Of a stretch of 64,000 bases of DNA, positions 25,552 to 35,700 are shown one piece after another. A program made the translations under genes and the position numbers. The notes under the pieces were generated by a model. That model did no database searches and had not been told where the DNA came from. It saw only the letters and a list, made by a program, of their open reading frames with translations. This DNA is from Tianweitania aestuarii (lineage in GTDB: Bacteria; Pseudomonadota; Alphaproteobacteria; Rhizobiales; Rhizobiaceae): positions 682,001 through 746,000 of the forward strand of contig NZ_JAFMNX010000002.1 of assembly GCF_018457165.1 (NCBI RefSeq), read 5' to 3'. The first letter of the stretch is position 1; each line of letters opens with the position of its first letter.

Positions 25552-26217
25552 CTATTCGCCCTCGGCGACCTTGTGTGATCGCGCAGCCAGGCCGCCAATC
25601 AGCATATCCACGCTATGCTCTGCAATTTCGCGTTTGGATAGGGGGCCAGCCGGGTCATACCAGCGCGAAATCCAGTTCAGGGCGCCAAGTGCCGTAAAGG
25701 TCGTCAGCCTCACATCAGCCACGGCGATCGAACCATCTTCCATGCCGGCTTCAATGACCCGGCGCACGATGACGTCCGTGTCGCGCTTGAGCGCCTTGAT
25801 GCGCGACAGGCTTTCGGGCGACAGCGCGTGATCGGGGGTGCGGCCGACGCAAGCGCCGAAGCCGTCGCTCATCATCATCGCATAGTCGATCAGAAGCGCG
25901 TGCAACCGCTGCAACCCATTGCCGCCCGCCTGCTCGGCGGCTTCCGCTGCCTGCCTGATTTCCTCCAGCCCGCGCTGCACGCAGGCAAACAGGATCTCAT
26001 CCTTGTTGGCGAAGTAATGATAGATCGTGGGCTTGGTGACATGCAGCGACACCGCGACATCTTCCAGCGAGGTCGCGTGAAAGCCCTTTTCGTTGAAGAA
26101 CTCCACGGCCCGCAACAGCACGGCTTCGCGCTTCGACGCGCGGTCGCGCTGTCTTTGCTCGGGCTTCGGCCAAGGAGAAACCTCGGTCGCGCGTTTCACC
26201 GTCGCACCAGTTGTCAT
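25552..26217 (-). CDS. TetR/AcrR-family regulator of the CoA gene cluster
   Basis: This is a 221-residue regulator with an N-terminal helix-turn-helix (residues about 27-75: KREAVLLRAVEFFNEKGFHA, then KPTIYHYFANKDEIL) and a helical ligand domain (ALGALNWISRWYDPAGPLSK). That last stretch is common in TetR proteins controlling fatty-acid or CoA-thioester genes. It is divergent from the thiolase gene, and a perfect palindrome TACTCGCGAGTA at 26257-26268 lies between them. It probably represses both directions until an acyl-CoA binds. The ligand is not known. Confidence 0.92.
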   Translation of the reverse strand: MTTGATVKRATEVSPWPKPEQRQRDRASKREAVLLRAVEFFNEKGFHATSLEDVAVSLHVTKPTIYHYFANKDEILFACVQRGLEEIRQAAEAAEQAGGNGLQRLHALLIDYAMMMSDGFGACVGRTPDHALSPESLSRIKALKRDTDVIVRRVIEAGMEDGSIAVADVRLTTFTALGALNWISRWYDPAGPLSKREIAEHSVDMLIGGLAARSHKVAEGE

Positions 26218-26256
26218 CGATTGTCCGGAATAATCATAGCTCTTGCGTAAGTCCTA

Positions 26257-26268
26257 TACTCGCGAGTA
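26257..26268. promoter_or_regulatory. Palindromic TetR operator candidate TACTCGCGAGTA
   Basis: This perfect 12-base palindrome sits between the divergent TetR start (26217) and thiolase start (26309), with further symmetric A/T bases outside it. It is the form and place expected of a TetR dimer site that could repress both promoters. Confidence 0.6.
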
Positions 26269-26308
26269 AACAGCTGTCAAACAGCCCACCTGTCCAAGGA
26301 GGATCATC

Positions 26309-27475
26309 ATGATCTCGTCGAGCGATCCCATCGTCATTGCCGCCGCCGCCCGTACCCCGATGGGCAGCTTCCAGGGTGAATTGAAGAAGGAAAGCGCCGT
26401 TACGCTTGGCGCGGCCGCGATCCGCGAAACGCTGTCGCGCGCCGGCATCAACGGCGGCGACATCGACGAAGTCGTGATGGGCTGCGTGCTGTCGGCCGGC
26501 CTCGGCCAGGCCCCGGGACGCCAGGCTGCGATCGCCGGCGGCGTGCCGCAGGCCGTTCCGGCGTCCACCATCAACAAGATGTGCGGCTCGGGCATGAAGG
26601 CCGCGATGTTCGCGACCGATCTGGTGGCCTCCGGCAGCGCCAACATCGTTCTGGCCGGCGGCATGGAAAGCATGACCAACGCGCCATACCTGCTTGAAAA
26701 GGCCCGCGGCGGTTATCGCATCGGCCACGGCCGCATTCTGGATCACATGATGCTGGACGGCCTCGAAGACGCGTATGATCGCGGTCGCGCCATGGGCACC
26801 TTTGCCGAAGACACCGCGCAGCATTATCAGTTCACTCGGGAAGCGCAGGACAACTACGCGTTGGAATCCCTGTCACGCGCCAAGCGGGCGATCGAGGAAG
26901 GCCGCTTCCAGGCCGAGATCGTGGCCGTGGATGCCTCCACCACCGACGAACAGCCCGGCAAGTCGCGTCCCGAAAAGATCCCGCATCTGAAGCCTGCCTT
27001 CCGCGAAGGTGGCACGGTGACCGCAGCCAATTCCTCCTCCATCTCGGACGGCGCGGCGGCTCTCATCATCACCCGCATGTCGGAAGCCGAAAAGCGCGGC
27101 ATGACCCCGCTCGCCACCATCCATGGCCATGCCAGCCATGCGCAGGAGCCGAACTGGTTCACTACCGCGCCGGTTTTCGCCATGCAGAAGCTGCTCGACA
27201 AGGTCGGCTGGACGAAGAACGACGTCGATCTGTGGGAAATTAACGAAGCCTTTGCCGTTGTGCCGATGGCTGCGATCCACGATCTCGGCATTTCGCATGA
27301 TGTCGTCAACATCAATGGCGGCGCCTGCGCGCTCGGCCATCCGATCGGCGCTTCGGGCGCGCGCATCATGGTGACGCTGTTGAACGCGCTGAAGGCAAAC
27401 GGCCTCAAGCGCGGCGTGGCATCGCTGTGCATCGGCGGCGGCGAAGGCACGGCCATGGCGGTCGAGCTCGTCTGA
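26309..27475 (+). CDS. Acetyl-CoA acetyltransferase (thiolase)
   Basis: This is a 388-residue thiolase that joins two acetyl-CoA units or cleaves a 3-ketoacyl-CoA. The nucleophilic cysteine is Cys92 in NKMCGSGMKAAM; the second active-site His is in GGACALGHPIGASGAR (about residue 344) and the second Cys in SLCIGGGEGTA (about 374). The NEAFA-type motif (WEINEAFAVVP) is present. A strong AAGGAGG lies seven bases ahead of the ATG. It is divergent from the TetR gene and followed twenty bases on by the phosphotransferase gene, so the two probably form one transcript. Confidence 0.94.
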   Translation: MISSSDPIVIAAAARTPMGSFQGELKKESAVTLGAAAIRETLSRAGINGGDIDEVVMGCVLSAGLGQAPGRQAAIAGGVPQAVPASTINKMCGSGMKAAMFATDLVASGSANIVLAGGMESMTNAPYLLEKARGGYRIGHGRILDHMMLDGLEDAYDRGRAMGTFAEDTAQHYQFTREAQDNYALESLSRAKRAIEEGRFQAEIVAVDASTTDEQPGKSRPEKIPHLKPAFREGGTVTAANSSSISDGAAALIITRMSEAEKRGMTPLATIHGHASHAQEPNWFTTAPVFAMQKLLDKVGWTKNDVDLWEINEAFAVVPMAAIHDLGISHDVVNINGGACALGHPIGASGARIMVTLLNALKANGLKRGVASLCIGGGEGTAMAVELV

Positions 27476-27494
27476 GCGGCAGCGCGAGAAGCGC

Positions 27495-28547
27495 ATGGCG
27501 GCGGATCTGAAACAGAGTGGAGGACAGGGCGAGCTCGCGCTCTCAACCCTGTCCGATTACCTGAAAACAAGGCTGCCGGACCTGCGCGGCGAGCCTCGCT
27601 TGCAACAGATTTCGGGTGGGCAATCGAACCCCACCTTCTTTCTGTCCTTTCCCGATCGCGAACTCGTGCTGCGCAAGCAGCCGGCCGGCGAGCTTCTGCC
27701 GTCGGCCCACGCTGTCGACCGCGAATACCGCATCATGGCGGCGCTGGCCGACCACGGCGTTCCGGTGCCGCGCATGGTGCTTTATGAAGACGATCCCGCG
27801 CTTCTCGGCACCAAGTTCTATGTCATGGAGCGGCTTGATGGCCGCGTCTTCCACGACAGCCAGCTGCCGGAACTGGCGAAAGACGAGCGCGCCAGCGCCT
27901 ATCGCGATCTCGCCACCGTGCTTGCGCGCCTGCATTCCGTGGACGTCGCCGCTGCCGGGCTGAGCGACTTCGGCAAGCATGGAAGCTACTTCGCGCGCCA
28001 GATCGCGCGGTGGACCAAGCAGTGGCACCTCTCCCAAACGCGCGAAATCCCGGACATCGATGCGCTGGCTGCCTGGCTGCCGCAGAACATTCCGGCCGAT
28101 GATCGCACCACGATCGTGCATGGCGATTACCGGGTCGGCAATGTCATGCTGCATCCGACCGCACCGCAGATCGTCGGCGTGCTCGACTGGGAACTAGCCA
28201 CACTCGGTCACCCCTTCGCAGATCTCGCCCATACCGAAACACTGTGGTTCATCACCCCGCAGGAATATGGCGGCGTGATGGGGGTCGACTTCGCGGATCA
28301 GGGCCTGCCGACGCGCGAAGCCTTCGAGGAGATCTATCTCGGGGCCGTAGGTCTCAGCGAAGGCCTCAAACCCTTCCACCTCGCCTTCGCCTTGTTCCGC
28401 TTCGCCGTGATCTTCGAAGGCATCGCAGCCCGCGCGAGGGATGGAAGCGCCGCCAGCGCCAATGCGGCGGAGGTCGGCAAGCTGTCGAGCGTGCTAGCCG
28501 GACGTGCAGTCGGTATTCTGTCGGGCGATCGGGGCTGGAAGGGCTGA
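27495..28547 (+). CDS. Aminoglycoside phosphotransferase-fold kinase, ACAD10/11-like
   Basis: This is a 350-residue kinase-fold protein of the APH family. The nucleotide-binding N-lobe includes SGGQSNPTFFLSF and LRKQPAGELLPSAHAVDREY. The catalytic loop IVHGDYRVGNVMLHP lies at about residues 206-220 and the metal-binding motif LDWELATLGHPFADLA at about 233-248. The motif set, including AHAVDREYRI and TLGHP, is that of the kinase domain of ACAD10/ACAD11 and of LvaA of levulinate catabolism, rather than of antibiotic-resistance enzymes. A kinase activity on 4-hydroxyacyl-CoA is therefore likely; the matching dehydrogenase is encoded at 30668-31885. It follows the thiolase gene on the same strand. 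Confidence 0.85.
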   Translation: MAADLKQSGGQGELALSTLSDYLKTRLPDLRGEPRLQQISGGQSNPTFFLSFPDRELVLRKQPAGELLPSAHAVDREYRIMAALADHGVPVPRMVLYEDDPALLGTKFYVMERLDGRVFHDSQLPELAKDERASAYRDLATVLARLHSVDVAAAGLSDFGKHGSYFARQIARWTKQWHLSQTREIPDIDALAAWLPQNIPADDRTTIVHGDYRVGNVMLHPTAPQIVGVLDWELATLGHPFADLAHTETLWFITPQEYGGVMGVDFADQGLPTREAFEEIYLGAVGLSEGLKPFHLAFALFRFAVIFEGIAARARDGSAASANAAEVGKLSSVLAGRAVGILSGDRGWKG

Positions 28548-28550
28548 GCT

Positions 28551-30503
28551 TCAGCCAGAGGGCGGCTTCTCGCCCGTTTCGATCAAGACCAGAGCTTCGG
28601 CGCCTGACATGGGATACCCGATGGCAAAGCCTTGCAGTTGGTCGCATCCGAGCGCTTCGAGAGCATCGATCTGAGCTTCCTCTTCCACACCTTCAGCCAG
28701 GCAGCTTGCTTTCACGTTCCGGCTCATCGCCACGATGGTTTCGATGATCGCCTCGGCACCGTCATTCTTGCCGAGCCGACTGACAAAGCTGCGGTCGATC
28801 TTGATGAGGTCGGGCTTGAGCTTGTGGATGTAGCTCAGGCTCGAATAGCCGATGCCGAAATCGTCCACGGCAAGCGCAATGCCCTTGGTCTTCACCAGCG
28901 CCACGGTGTCGAGGATCATATCGAGCGATCCGAGCGCCGTTTCGGTGACTTCAAAGCTCATGCGTGCGGCATCGAAGCCTGAATGTTCGAACTGCTCCAG
29001 AAGCTCCAGCATGCGGGGCGGAGACAGGTCGCGCGCGGACAGATTGACCTTGAGACTGATCTGCGCGGGCCATCGGCTCGCCTGGGCAACGGCCTTGTTC
29101 ATCACGCTGCGGGTCACGGCATGAATGACATCGCTGCGCTCGGCGATCGGGATGAACTCCGATGGAAAAACCTGGCCGAGAACCGGGCTGTTCCAGCGCG
29201 CCAGGGCTTCGAAGCCGATCAACTGGCGGGAATGCGCATCAACGATCGGCTGAAAGAGAACATAGAGTTCTTCTTCAAGCTTGGCGGCGCGCAGAACCTG
29301 TTCGACATGACTGCCGCGCTTGCGTTGGACCTCGTGTTCGGCCCGGAAAATGGCGACCTGGTTGCGGCCAGCTTCCTTGGCGTGAAACAGCGCGTAATCG
29401 GCCCGCTCGATATGGCGACCGTGAGCCGCGCCTTTGGGGTCGCAATCGTTGTAGACGCCCACCGACGCGCCGACGGACAGTGTGAGGGCCTCAAGAACCA
29501 CGGGTGCATTGCAGGCAGCGATGAGCCGCTCACCATAGGCCTGCACCTTGGCGTCTCGAAACGCCTTGTTGAAGACCACCGCAAATTCATCACCACCTAT
29601 ACGCGCCGTGCAAAGACTGTCAGGCGTTTCCCGAGCGATACGGACGGCTATCTCGCGCAAAACTTCATCGCCGATCGCATGGCCATGCAGGTCGTTGATC
29701 TGCTTGAACCCGTCGAGATCGATCACAAGAACGGTCGAAGCCGCTTCGATCTGGCTTAACTCCTCGAGAACCCCATAGAACCTGCGCCTGTTGGCAAGGC
29801 CCGTCAGCGCGTCCGTGTTGGCAAGACGGGTTTGGTAAGCGTTCATCTGCGACAACCGGGAGCGCGACAGAACCAGATCCTCGAAATCGCGCGCGAACAC
29901 GAACACCACGTAAACCATGGCGGAGGCAACCAGAACGAGGTTGATGGCCACCGCCTGCTCGACACGCGAGCCGTTCCACAGGAGAAACAAAGCAAAGGGC
30001 GGGATCACGAAGACGGTGGTCACCAGCGCGGGAACGCGCGCATGCATCAGGAGATTGATGCAGGAGATCACCGTCAGACCCACAAACAATGCAGCATGAC
30101 CATGTTGCGTCATGTGCCTGGTGGCGTCAGTGTTGAGCCTCTCGTCAATGAGATAAAGCCCCATGGCCCAGGCAAGTGTCACCGAAGACAAAATAGCGGT
30201 AAAGGGTGTCAGGCGCCGCAGGATCCGGCGTGCTTCAGCGGCTTCTATGGTGACGGTCTGCAAACGCTGCCAGTGGATCAAGCGCGCGACCATCAGGGTC
30301 ACGAGAACTGCCGGTACATAGCGGGACAGCACAGCATGGACCTGCTGATGCGTGATCGCCACAGCCAGCGTGTTGATGCTGAGAACCGCGTAAAGGATCG
30401 GAATGCGCTTCTTCAACGCATCCAGTTGAGCGACCACGAGCTCGTCTGACGCCCGGGCAGTGAGCCCGTTCCTGAGTTGCAGAAGAAGATCGCGGAGCGC
30501 CAT
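28551..30503 (-). CDS. Membrane GGDEF-EAL cyclic-di-GMP protein
   Basis: This 650-residue inner-membrane protein has an N-terminal region of about six membrane helices (roughly residues 30-210), then GGDEF and EAL domains. The GGDEF motif is intact (TARIGGDEFAVVF). The EAL domain has EALARWN, the metal-binding FEVTETAL and DDFGIGYSSLSY motifs and LIKIDRSF, so phosphodiesterase activity is expected. Both activities may be present or the cyclase may be regulatory. The gene interrupts the CoA cluster: it is convergent with the kinase gene (three bases between stops) and lies downstream of the acyl-CoA dehydrogenase on the same strand, separated by 164 bases. Confidence 0.92.
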   Translation of the reverse strand: MALRDLLLQLRNGLTARASDELVVAQLDALKKRIPILYAVLSINTLAVAITHQQVHAVLSRYVPAVLVTLMVARLIHWQRLQTVTIEAAEARRILRRLTPFTAILSSVTLAWAMGLYLIDERLNTDATRHMTQHGHAALFVGLTVISCINLLMHARVPALVTTVFVIPPFALFLLWNGSRVEQAVAINLVLVASAMVYVVFVFARDFEDLVLSRSRLSQMNAYQTRLANTDALTGLANRRRFYGVLEELSQIEAASTVLVIDLDGFKQINDLHGHAIGDEVLREIAVRIARETPDSLCTARIGGDEFAVVFNKAFRDAKVQAYGERLIAACNAPVVLEALTLSVGASVGVYNDCDPKGAAHGRHIERADYALFHAKEAGRNQVAIFRAEHEVQRKRGSHVEQVLRAAKLEEELYVLFQPIVDAHSRQLIGFEALARWNSPVLGQVFPSEFIPIAERSDVIHAVTRSVMNKAVAQASRWPAQISLKVNLSARDLSPPRMLELLEQFEHSGFDAARMSFEVTETALGSLDMILDTVALVKTKGIALAVDDFGIGYSSLSYIHKLKPDLIKIDRSFVSRLGKNDGAEAIIETIVAMSRNVKASCLAEGVEEEAQIDALEALGCDQLQGFAIGYPMSGAEALVLIETGEKPPSG

Positions 30504-30667
30504 TGAGATCTCGAAAGGCCTTTTGGCTATTGTCGCATTGCAAGGCTAATGAACTGTTCTGACCGCGAAAAGAATCCTCGTTCAAGCGCCCTTTCATCAT
30601 CAATATTGAAGACCGGGTGACTTCCTGTTCCCTTGAGAAGAACAGACCTTGATCAAGGCACTTTTGT

Positions 30668-31885
30668 TCATCGTTCGACTGCGCCTTCCACCGGCCAGCG
30701 CCAAAACGCCTCGCCTTCTTCCGAAAGATTGCGGTTCAGCACCATCTTGTGGACTTCATCGGCGCCGTCCACGAGCCGCGCCTGCCGGGCATAGCGGTAG
30801 ATCCATTCCAGCACCGTGTCCTTGGAATAACCTCGCGCGCCGTTGATCTGGATGCCGGTATCGGCGGCCTTGTGCAGGAGGTTCGCGACATGAACCTTGG
30901 CCATCGACACTTCCTTGCGGGCGTATTCCCCCCTATCGAGCGCGTAGGCCGCCTTCTGCACGAGCAGGCGACCGATCTCGATCTGCATCGCGAGATCGCC
31001 CAGCATCAGCTGGATGCTTTCCCGGTCGGCCAGCCGGATGCCGAAGCCCTGGCGGTTCTCGGCATAATCGCGCGCAATCTCGGTGCAGCGCTTGGCAAGA
31101 CCAAGCCAGCGCATGCAATGCGTGAGCCGTGCCGGGCCAAGCCGCGTTTGCGTGACGCGCATGCCCTTGCCTTCACCAAGCAGGATCTCGCTTTGGGGGA
31201 TCTCCAGCCCGTCGAACTCGATCTCGCAATGACCGCCATGTTCTTCCGGGCCCATGATCGGGATGCGGCGCTTGATGCGCCAGCCCGGCTGGTTCTTGTG
31301 GAACAACAGCGCCGACAGCCCGTGACGCGGATCATCTGATGTGCGGGCGATCAGGATGAAATGCTCGGCGTCTTCAGCGCCCGTGATGAACCACTTCGTG
31401 CCATGCACGACATAGGTGTCGCCCTTTTTGACCGCACGCGTCTGGATCATCTGCGGATCGGACCCGCCGCCCGGATGCGGTTCCGTCATGACAAAGGCCG
31501 AGCGCACGTCACCGCGCGCGATCGGCATCAGCCATTTCTCCTTTTGCGCGGGCGTGCCTATCTTTTCGAGCACCATCATATTGCCGTCATCCGGCGCGGC
31601 CGAATTGAACACGGCCGGACCGAAGATCGAGCGGTTCATGGCCTCATAGCAGACCGCCATGCCCCGTTTGTCGAGGCCTTGCCCGCCGCTCTCCGCCGAC
31701 AGCTGAAGGGTCCAGAGACCTTCCGCCTTGGCCTTGGCGCGCAGCGCTTCCAGAAGCGGCAGCGCGATATTCTCATGCGCATCATAGGACGCCGGATCGG
31801 CCTCGAGCGGCAGCACCTCGCGCGCCACGAAATCGGCGATACGCTGGCGAAAATCCTCGACGCGGGCGGGAATGGTGAAGTCCAT
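30668..31885 (-). CDS. Acyl-CoA dehydrogenase, ACAD11-like
   Basis: This is a 405-residue flavoprotein. The start at MDFTIPARVEDFRQRI is chosen because 35 upstream in-frame residues look non-coding. FAD-binding blocks FVMTEPHPGGGSDP and TYVVHGTKWFITGA are present, then EHGGHCEIEFDGLEIP and TRLGPARLTHCMRWLGLA, which resemble ACAD11 and its bacterial relatives closely. At the catalytic-base position an Asp is found (LVDGADEVH) instead of the usual Glu, as in ACAD10/11. In those enzymes, with a kinase partner, a phosphorylated 4-hydroxyacyl-CoA loses phosphate. It precedes an SDR gene, ten bases upstream on the same strand, so these two are one operon. Confidence 0.87.
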   Translation of the reverse strand: MDFTIPARVEDFRQRIADFVAREVLPLEADPASYDAHENIALPLLEALRAKAKAEGLWTLQLSAESGGQGLDKRGMAVCYEAMNRSIFGPAVFNSAAPDDGNMMVLEKIGTPAQKEKWLMPIARGDVRSAFVMTEPHPGGGSDPQMIQTRAVKKGDTYVVHGTKWFITGAEDAEHFILIARTSDDPRHGLSALLFHKNQPGWRIKRRIPIMGPEEHGGHCEIEFDGLEIPQSEILLGEGKGMRVTQTRLGPARLTHCMRWLGLAKRCTEIARDYAENRQGFGIRLADRESIQLMLGDLAMQIEIGRLLVQKAAYALDRGEYARKEVSMAKVHVANLLHKAADTGIQINGARGYSKDTVLEWIYRYARQARLVDGADEVHKMVLNRNLSEEGEAFWRWPVEGAVER

Positions 31886-31895
31886 GCTGATCCTC

Positions 31896-32648
31896 CTAAA
31901 GCGAGGCGTTCGAGTGGCCGCCATCCACCACGAGAGCCGTGCCCGTGATGTAAGCGCCGGCTTCAGAAGCCAGCAGCAACATGGCGCCATCGAGGTCTTC
32001 CATGCGCCCGAGCCGGCGCTGCGGAATGCGCTTCACCATCGCCTCGCCGGCGGGCGTGGCGAAGAAATCGCGATTGATCTCGGTTTCGACATAGCCGGGG
32101 CAAAGCGCGTTGACCCGGATGCCATAGCGCGCCCATTCTAGCGACAGCGCGCGGGTGAGATGAACGAGACCGGCTTTCGACGCGGCATAGGCAGATAGCT
32201 CGGTGGCAACCCGCAGGGCGACGATCGACGCCACATTGACGATCGAACCGCCGCGCTCTTCCTGCCGCAACGCTTTTGCCGCAGCCTGCGCGACCAAAAA
32301 CGGCCCTTTCAGATTAACGTCGAGCGTCGCGTCCCAATCACCTTCAGTGAGATCGAGCGCCCGCGCCGCGCCGCTGATGCCGGCATTGTTGACCACGATG
32401 TCGAAAGGCTGGTCCGCCTCGGCAAACAGGTGCGCGATCGACGCACTGTCGCGAACGTCCAGCGCGACAGCCGTGGCCTCCGCGCCTGAACTGCGCAAAG
32501 CTTCGCACTCGGCTTCGATCCTGTCCAGGCGGCGGGCAGCCAGAGTGACGGCGGCACCGCGTTGCGCGAACAATCGCGCGAAATGCTGACCCAGCCCGCT
32601 CGACGCGCCGGTAATCAGCACGCGCTTGCCCCTGATGTCGTCGAACAT
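31896..32648 (-). CDS. Short-chain dehydrogenase/reductase of the acyl-CoA operon
   Basis: This is a 250-residue classical SDR. The Rossmann motif TGASSGLG is at residues 13-20, NNAG at about 84-87, and the catalytic Tyr and Lys are in SAYAASKAGLV near residue 150. The start at MFDDIRGKRVLITG removes 14 doubtful upstream residues. It is the first gene of the two-gene unit with the ACAD11-like dehydrogenase. It may oxidise a 3-hydroxyacyl-CoA, comparable to LvaD in levulinate catabolism; the substrate is inferred only. Confidence 0.88.
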   Translation of the reverse strand: MFDDIRGKRVLITGASSGLGQHFARLFAQRGAAVTLAARRLDRIEAECEALRSSGAEATAVALDVRDSASIAHLFAEADQPFDIVVNNAGISGAARALDLTEGDWDATLDVNLKGPFLVAQAAAKALRQEERGGSIVNVASIVALRVATELSAYAASKAGLVHLTRALSLEWARYGIRVNALCPGYVETEINRDFFATPAGEAMVKRIPQRRLGRMEDLDGAMLLLASEAGAYITGTALVVDGGHSNASL

Positions 32649-32757
32649 GCAGGCTCCTCCCCGACAATGAACATCCGACAGATGTGTCACCTAGTTGTGC
32701 GGGAAGTCGGTGCGGCCCGCAAGAGCAGGCGGCCTCGTTCAGGTGTTCAAGGATGGC

Positions 32758-32784
32758 TCAGGCGGCGCTTCAAGCACCGCCTGA
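32758..32784 (-). terminator. Hairpin after tamB, weak terminator
   Basis: An 8-base stem TCAGGCGG/CCGCCTGA with an inner GC pair closes over TTGAA, eleven bases past the tamB stop. No T-run follows on the minus strand, so it may be a weak or Rho-assisted terminator. Confidence 0.4.
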
Positions 32785-32795
32785 CAAGATCCGGC

Positions 32796-35700
32796 TCAGT
32801 AATCGCGCTCGTAGAACACGCCGACGCTGGAATCGGTGGTGCCGGCGCCACCCTTCACCTTGAGGTTCTCGGTAATGTCGAGATTGATGGTGGCGCGCGT
32901 GTTGCCGCCCGCACCCGCTTCGACGCCGAGATATACATTCTCGTTGATGTAGCGACCGGCCCGCACGGCAGCGTTGCCTTCGCTGTCGGTCACCACATCG
33001 AGGTCATCGAGCCCGGTGCCGGCGCGCAGCCTGCCGAGCAGCGAATTGTTGCCGCCGCCCGCCAGTTCGGCCGCCGCAGCCGCGAGCTGGGCGATCTGGA
33101 AGGCCGACAATTCGTTGATGCCGCGATTGAAGATCAAACGCGCCAGCACTTCATCCTGCGGCAGTTCGGGCGAGGAAGAGAACTTCACGTCGATATCGGA
33201 CGCGCGGCCCGTCACCGTCACGAAAACGGTGATGTCCGAACCTTCCGAGCGCGCCACGAAGTTGAGGTAGGGATTGAGGTCGCCCACCAGCGTGACTTCA
33301 CCCTCATCGAAGGTGATGCGCTGGCCGAGAATGCCGATGCGGCCCCGGATCATGCGCAAACCGCCGGTTGGCTGAATGTTGGTCACCGGACCGCTGATCT
33401 GCACGGAACCGCCGAGTTCGGCATCAACGCCACGGCCACGCACGAACACCTGGTTGGGCGCGTTGATCGTGATGTTGAGGCGCGCAACGCTCGGACGCGC
33501 GGTCGGCGTCGGCGTACCGTCATTGGCCTTGGCACGCGCCAGGGTGGCGCGCACGCCGGCCGGCGGATTGCGGTGCTTGACGTTGATGGCGGCCGCACCG
33601 CCCGCGAAGCTTTCCGGAACGGTGATCTCGGCCCGCGCCACGTCGATCGTGCCGCCGATCAACGGATCCTGCAGCAAGGCGCCGGTCACGTTCAAACGGC
33701 CGTTGACGGTCGCCACCAGCAACTCACCATCGGCGTAGCGTGCATTGTTGAGGTTGATGGCGATGTTGGCCGGAAAATTGCTGCCGGGCGCAATGCCGAT
33801 CGTGCCCGATGCACTCACCGTGCCGCCGCCACCGATGGCGCCCGACACGTTTTCGATCGTGACCGTCTGGCCCGAAATGCCGACGGCGACGTTGATGTTG
33901 CTGACCCGCAGATTGGTTTCGGGATCAACAACGGCTGCCCCCGCCGATGTCACGCGGCCCTGGATGTTGGGCTGCTGGATGCTGCCGGTCACCGCCACAT
34001 TGGCATTGACCGTGCCGTTCAACTGCGTGCCGCGATCGGCCAGGAAGCGATTGGCAAGCGCAAGCGGCGCCTGCGCATCCACATTCACCGACAGGCCGGC
34101 ACCCGACAAAGGCACGCGGCCGTTGCCGCTGACGGTGAGGCCTTGCGGGCCGTTCACCTGAACGCTGTTCAGCGTCACGGCGTTGTCGCCATAAGCACCG
34201 TCGGCCTGAACCGACAGCGGCGCGACGCCGGCATCGGCGAGCGGTGTGGCACTGATGCCGCTGCCCGAAAGCTGGAAGCTTGCAGCGGGATTGCGCAGTT
34301 CGCCGGTCACCTGAGCCGTGCCCGTGATGGTGCCGGCGAGGTTCTGTTCCGGCACGATCGCGTTCGCAATGCCGAGCGGCAGCGAGCGCAAGGTGACATC
34401 GAGATTGAGCTGGCCCTGGCCAAGAGGCACCGTGCCCTGCGCCCTTGCATCGACGCCTTCGGGGCTGGTCACGGCTGCATCAACCGTCAGAAGCTGGTTC
34501 TGCGTGCTGCCATTGGCCGTAACGTTGATCGAAGACAAACCGGCCTGGCGCAGCTGGGCTGCCGTGAGCCCCTGCCCGCGTACATCGAAGTTGACGTCGG
34601 GCGCGCTGCGCGAGCCGCTGACCTTCACGGTGCCATCGAGTGTGCCGCCGAGGCCAAGATCCGGCACGACGCTGTTGCCGATCGACAAAGGCAGGTTCGC
34701 GATCACCACATCGAGGTCGAGCGTTTCGGCGATCTGGCCCTTGGCGTCGATCCGCCCGCCGCCGACATCGAGCGCAACGCCGTCGATGGTGATGATCTGA
34801 TTGATGATGGTGATTGCGGCTGGCTGAAGCAGGCGGGCATTGGTGTTGCCCTGAGCCAAAGCCAGCTCGTTCAGATTGACACGGAAGCCGGTCTGGACGC
34901 GCGACAAGGCGCCGGCGACATTGGCCGTGGTACCGTTGTCGAGCGCGGTTTCGGCAGAAAAGTCGGTGGTATCGCCATTCTGGCGCGCCTGTGCCTGAAG
35001 CCGGGTCACGGTGACGCCGCCTGCCACGACATTGCGCGCATCGATCGTCGCATTGCCGCCCGGCACCTTGAACAGGTCGGAAAACTCCGCCTGAACATCG
35101 GCACTACCGACGCGCGCCTGATCCACGACGAGATTGCGGATATCGGCCTTGATGTCGCCGTCCTGGTTGCCGTTGACTGGACGCAGGCGGATCGTGGCAT
35201 CCACCGCACCGGACGCCTTCGTCAGGAACAGGGCGGCTGCCGTGGACACGTCGCGGGCATTGAGCTGCACCTGTCCGTCGAACAAGCCGCTCGAGACGAT
35301 CTGCTGGATATCGCCCGTCAGGTTCGCGCCGCCGGCCGAGAAGCTGAGCCCGCTCAGCTTGCGTGTGGACGCCGACACGGCCACGCCGCTCGCAAGCTGC
35401 ACGCGGTTGCCGTCGAGGAACGCGTCACCGGTCAGGTTGCCGTCAAGCAGATCCGGCAGTTGCACGCCGTCAAAGCCGATGCGCGCTTGCGTCAGCGACT
35501 TGCCCATCAAGCGGCCGCTCGGCACATTGGCGTCCAGATTGAGACGGATCGTTCCGTCCGAACCCTGCGCGCGACCGGTTGCCGTCATGCGACCGCTCGC
35601 CTGCTGTGAAACCAGCGCCAGATCGCTCAAAGCGAGATCGAAGTTGAAGTCGGCCGTGCCCGTTGCGAAGCGGCCGTCAGCCGTGAGCTCGACCTGATTG

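Noticed and set aside
27495-28547. Antibiotic (aminoglycoside) resistance kinase
   Set aside because: Although of the same fold, its motifs and its place among CoA genes match ACAD10/11-type and LvaA-type kinases.
24106-32648. Complete levulinate (Lva) operon
   Set aside because: Kinase, dehydrogenase and SDR candidates are present but there is no acyl-CoA ligase or small LvaB partner, and the order and strands differ.
32562-35609. A very long open frame on the plus strand opposite tamB (about 1000 codons), with other long ones at 876-2639, 16808-19489 and 42172-44877
   Set aside because: They are antisense to well-supported genes, give Arg/His/Gly-rich translations without known motifs, and are expected in GC-rich DNA with strong codon bias.
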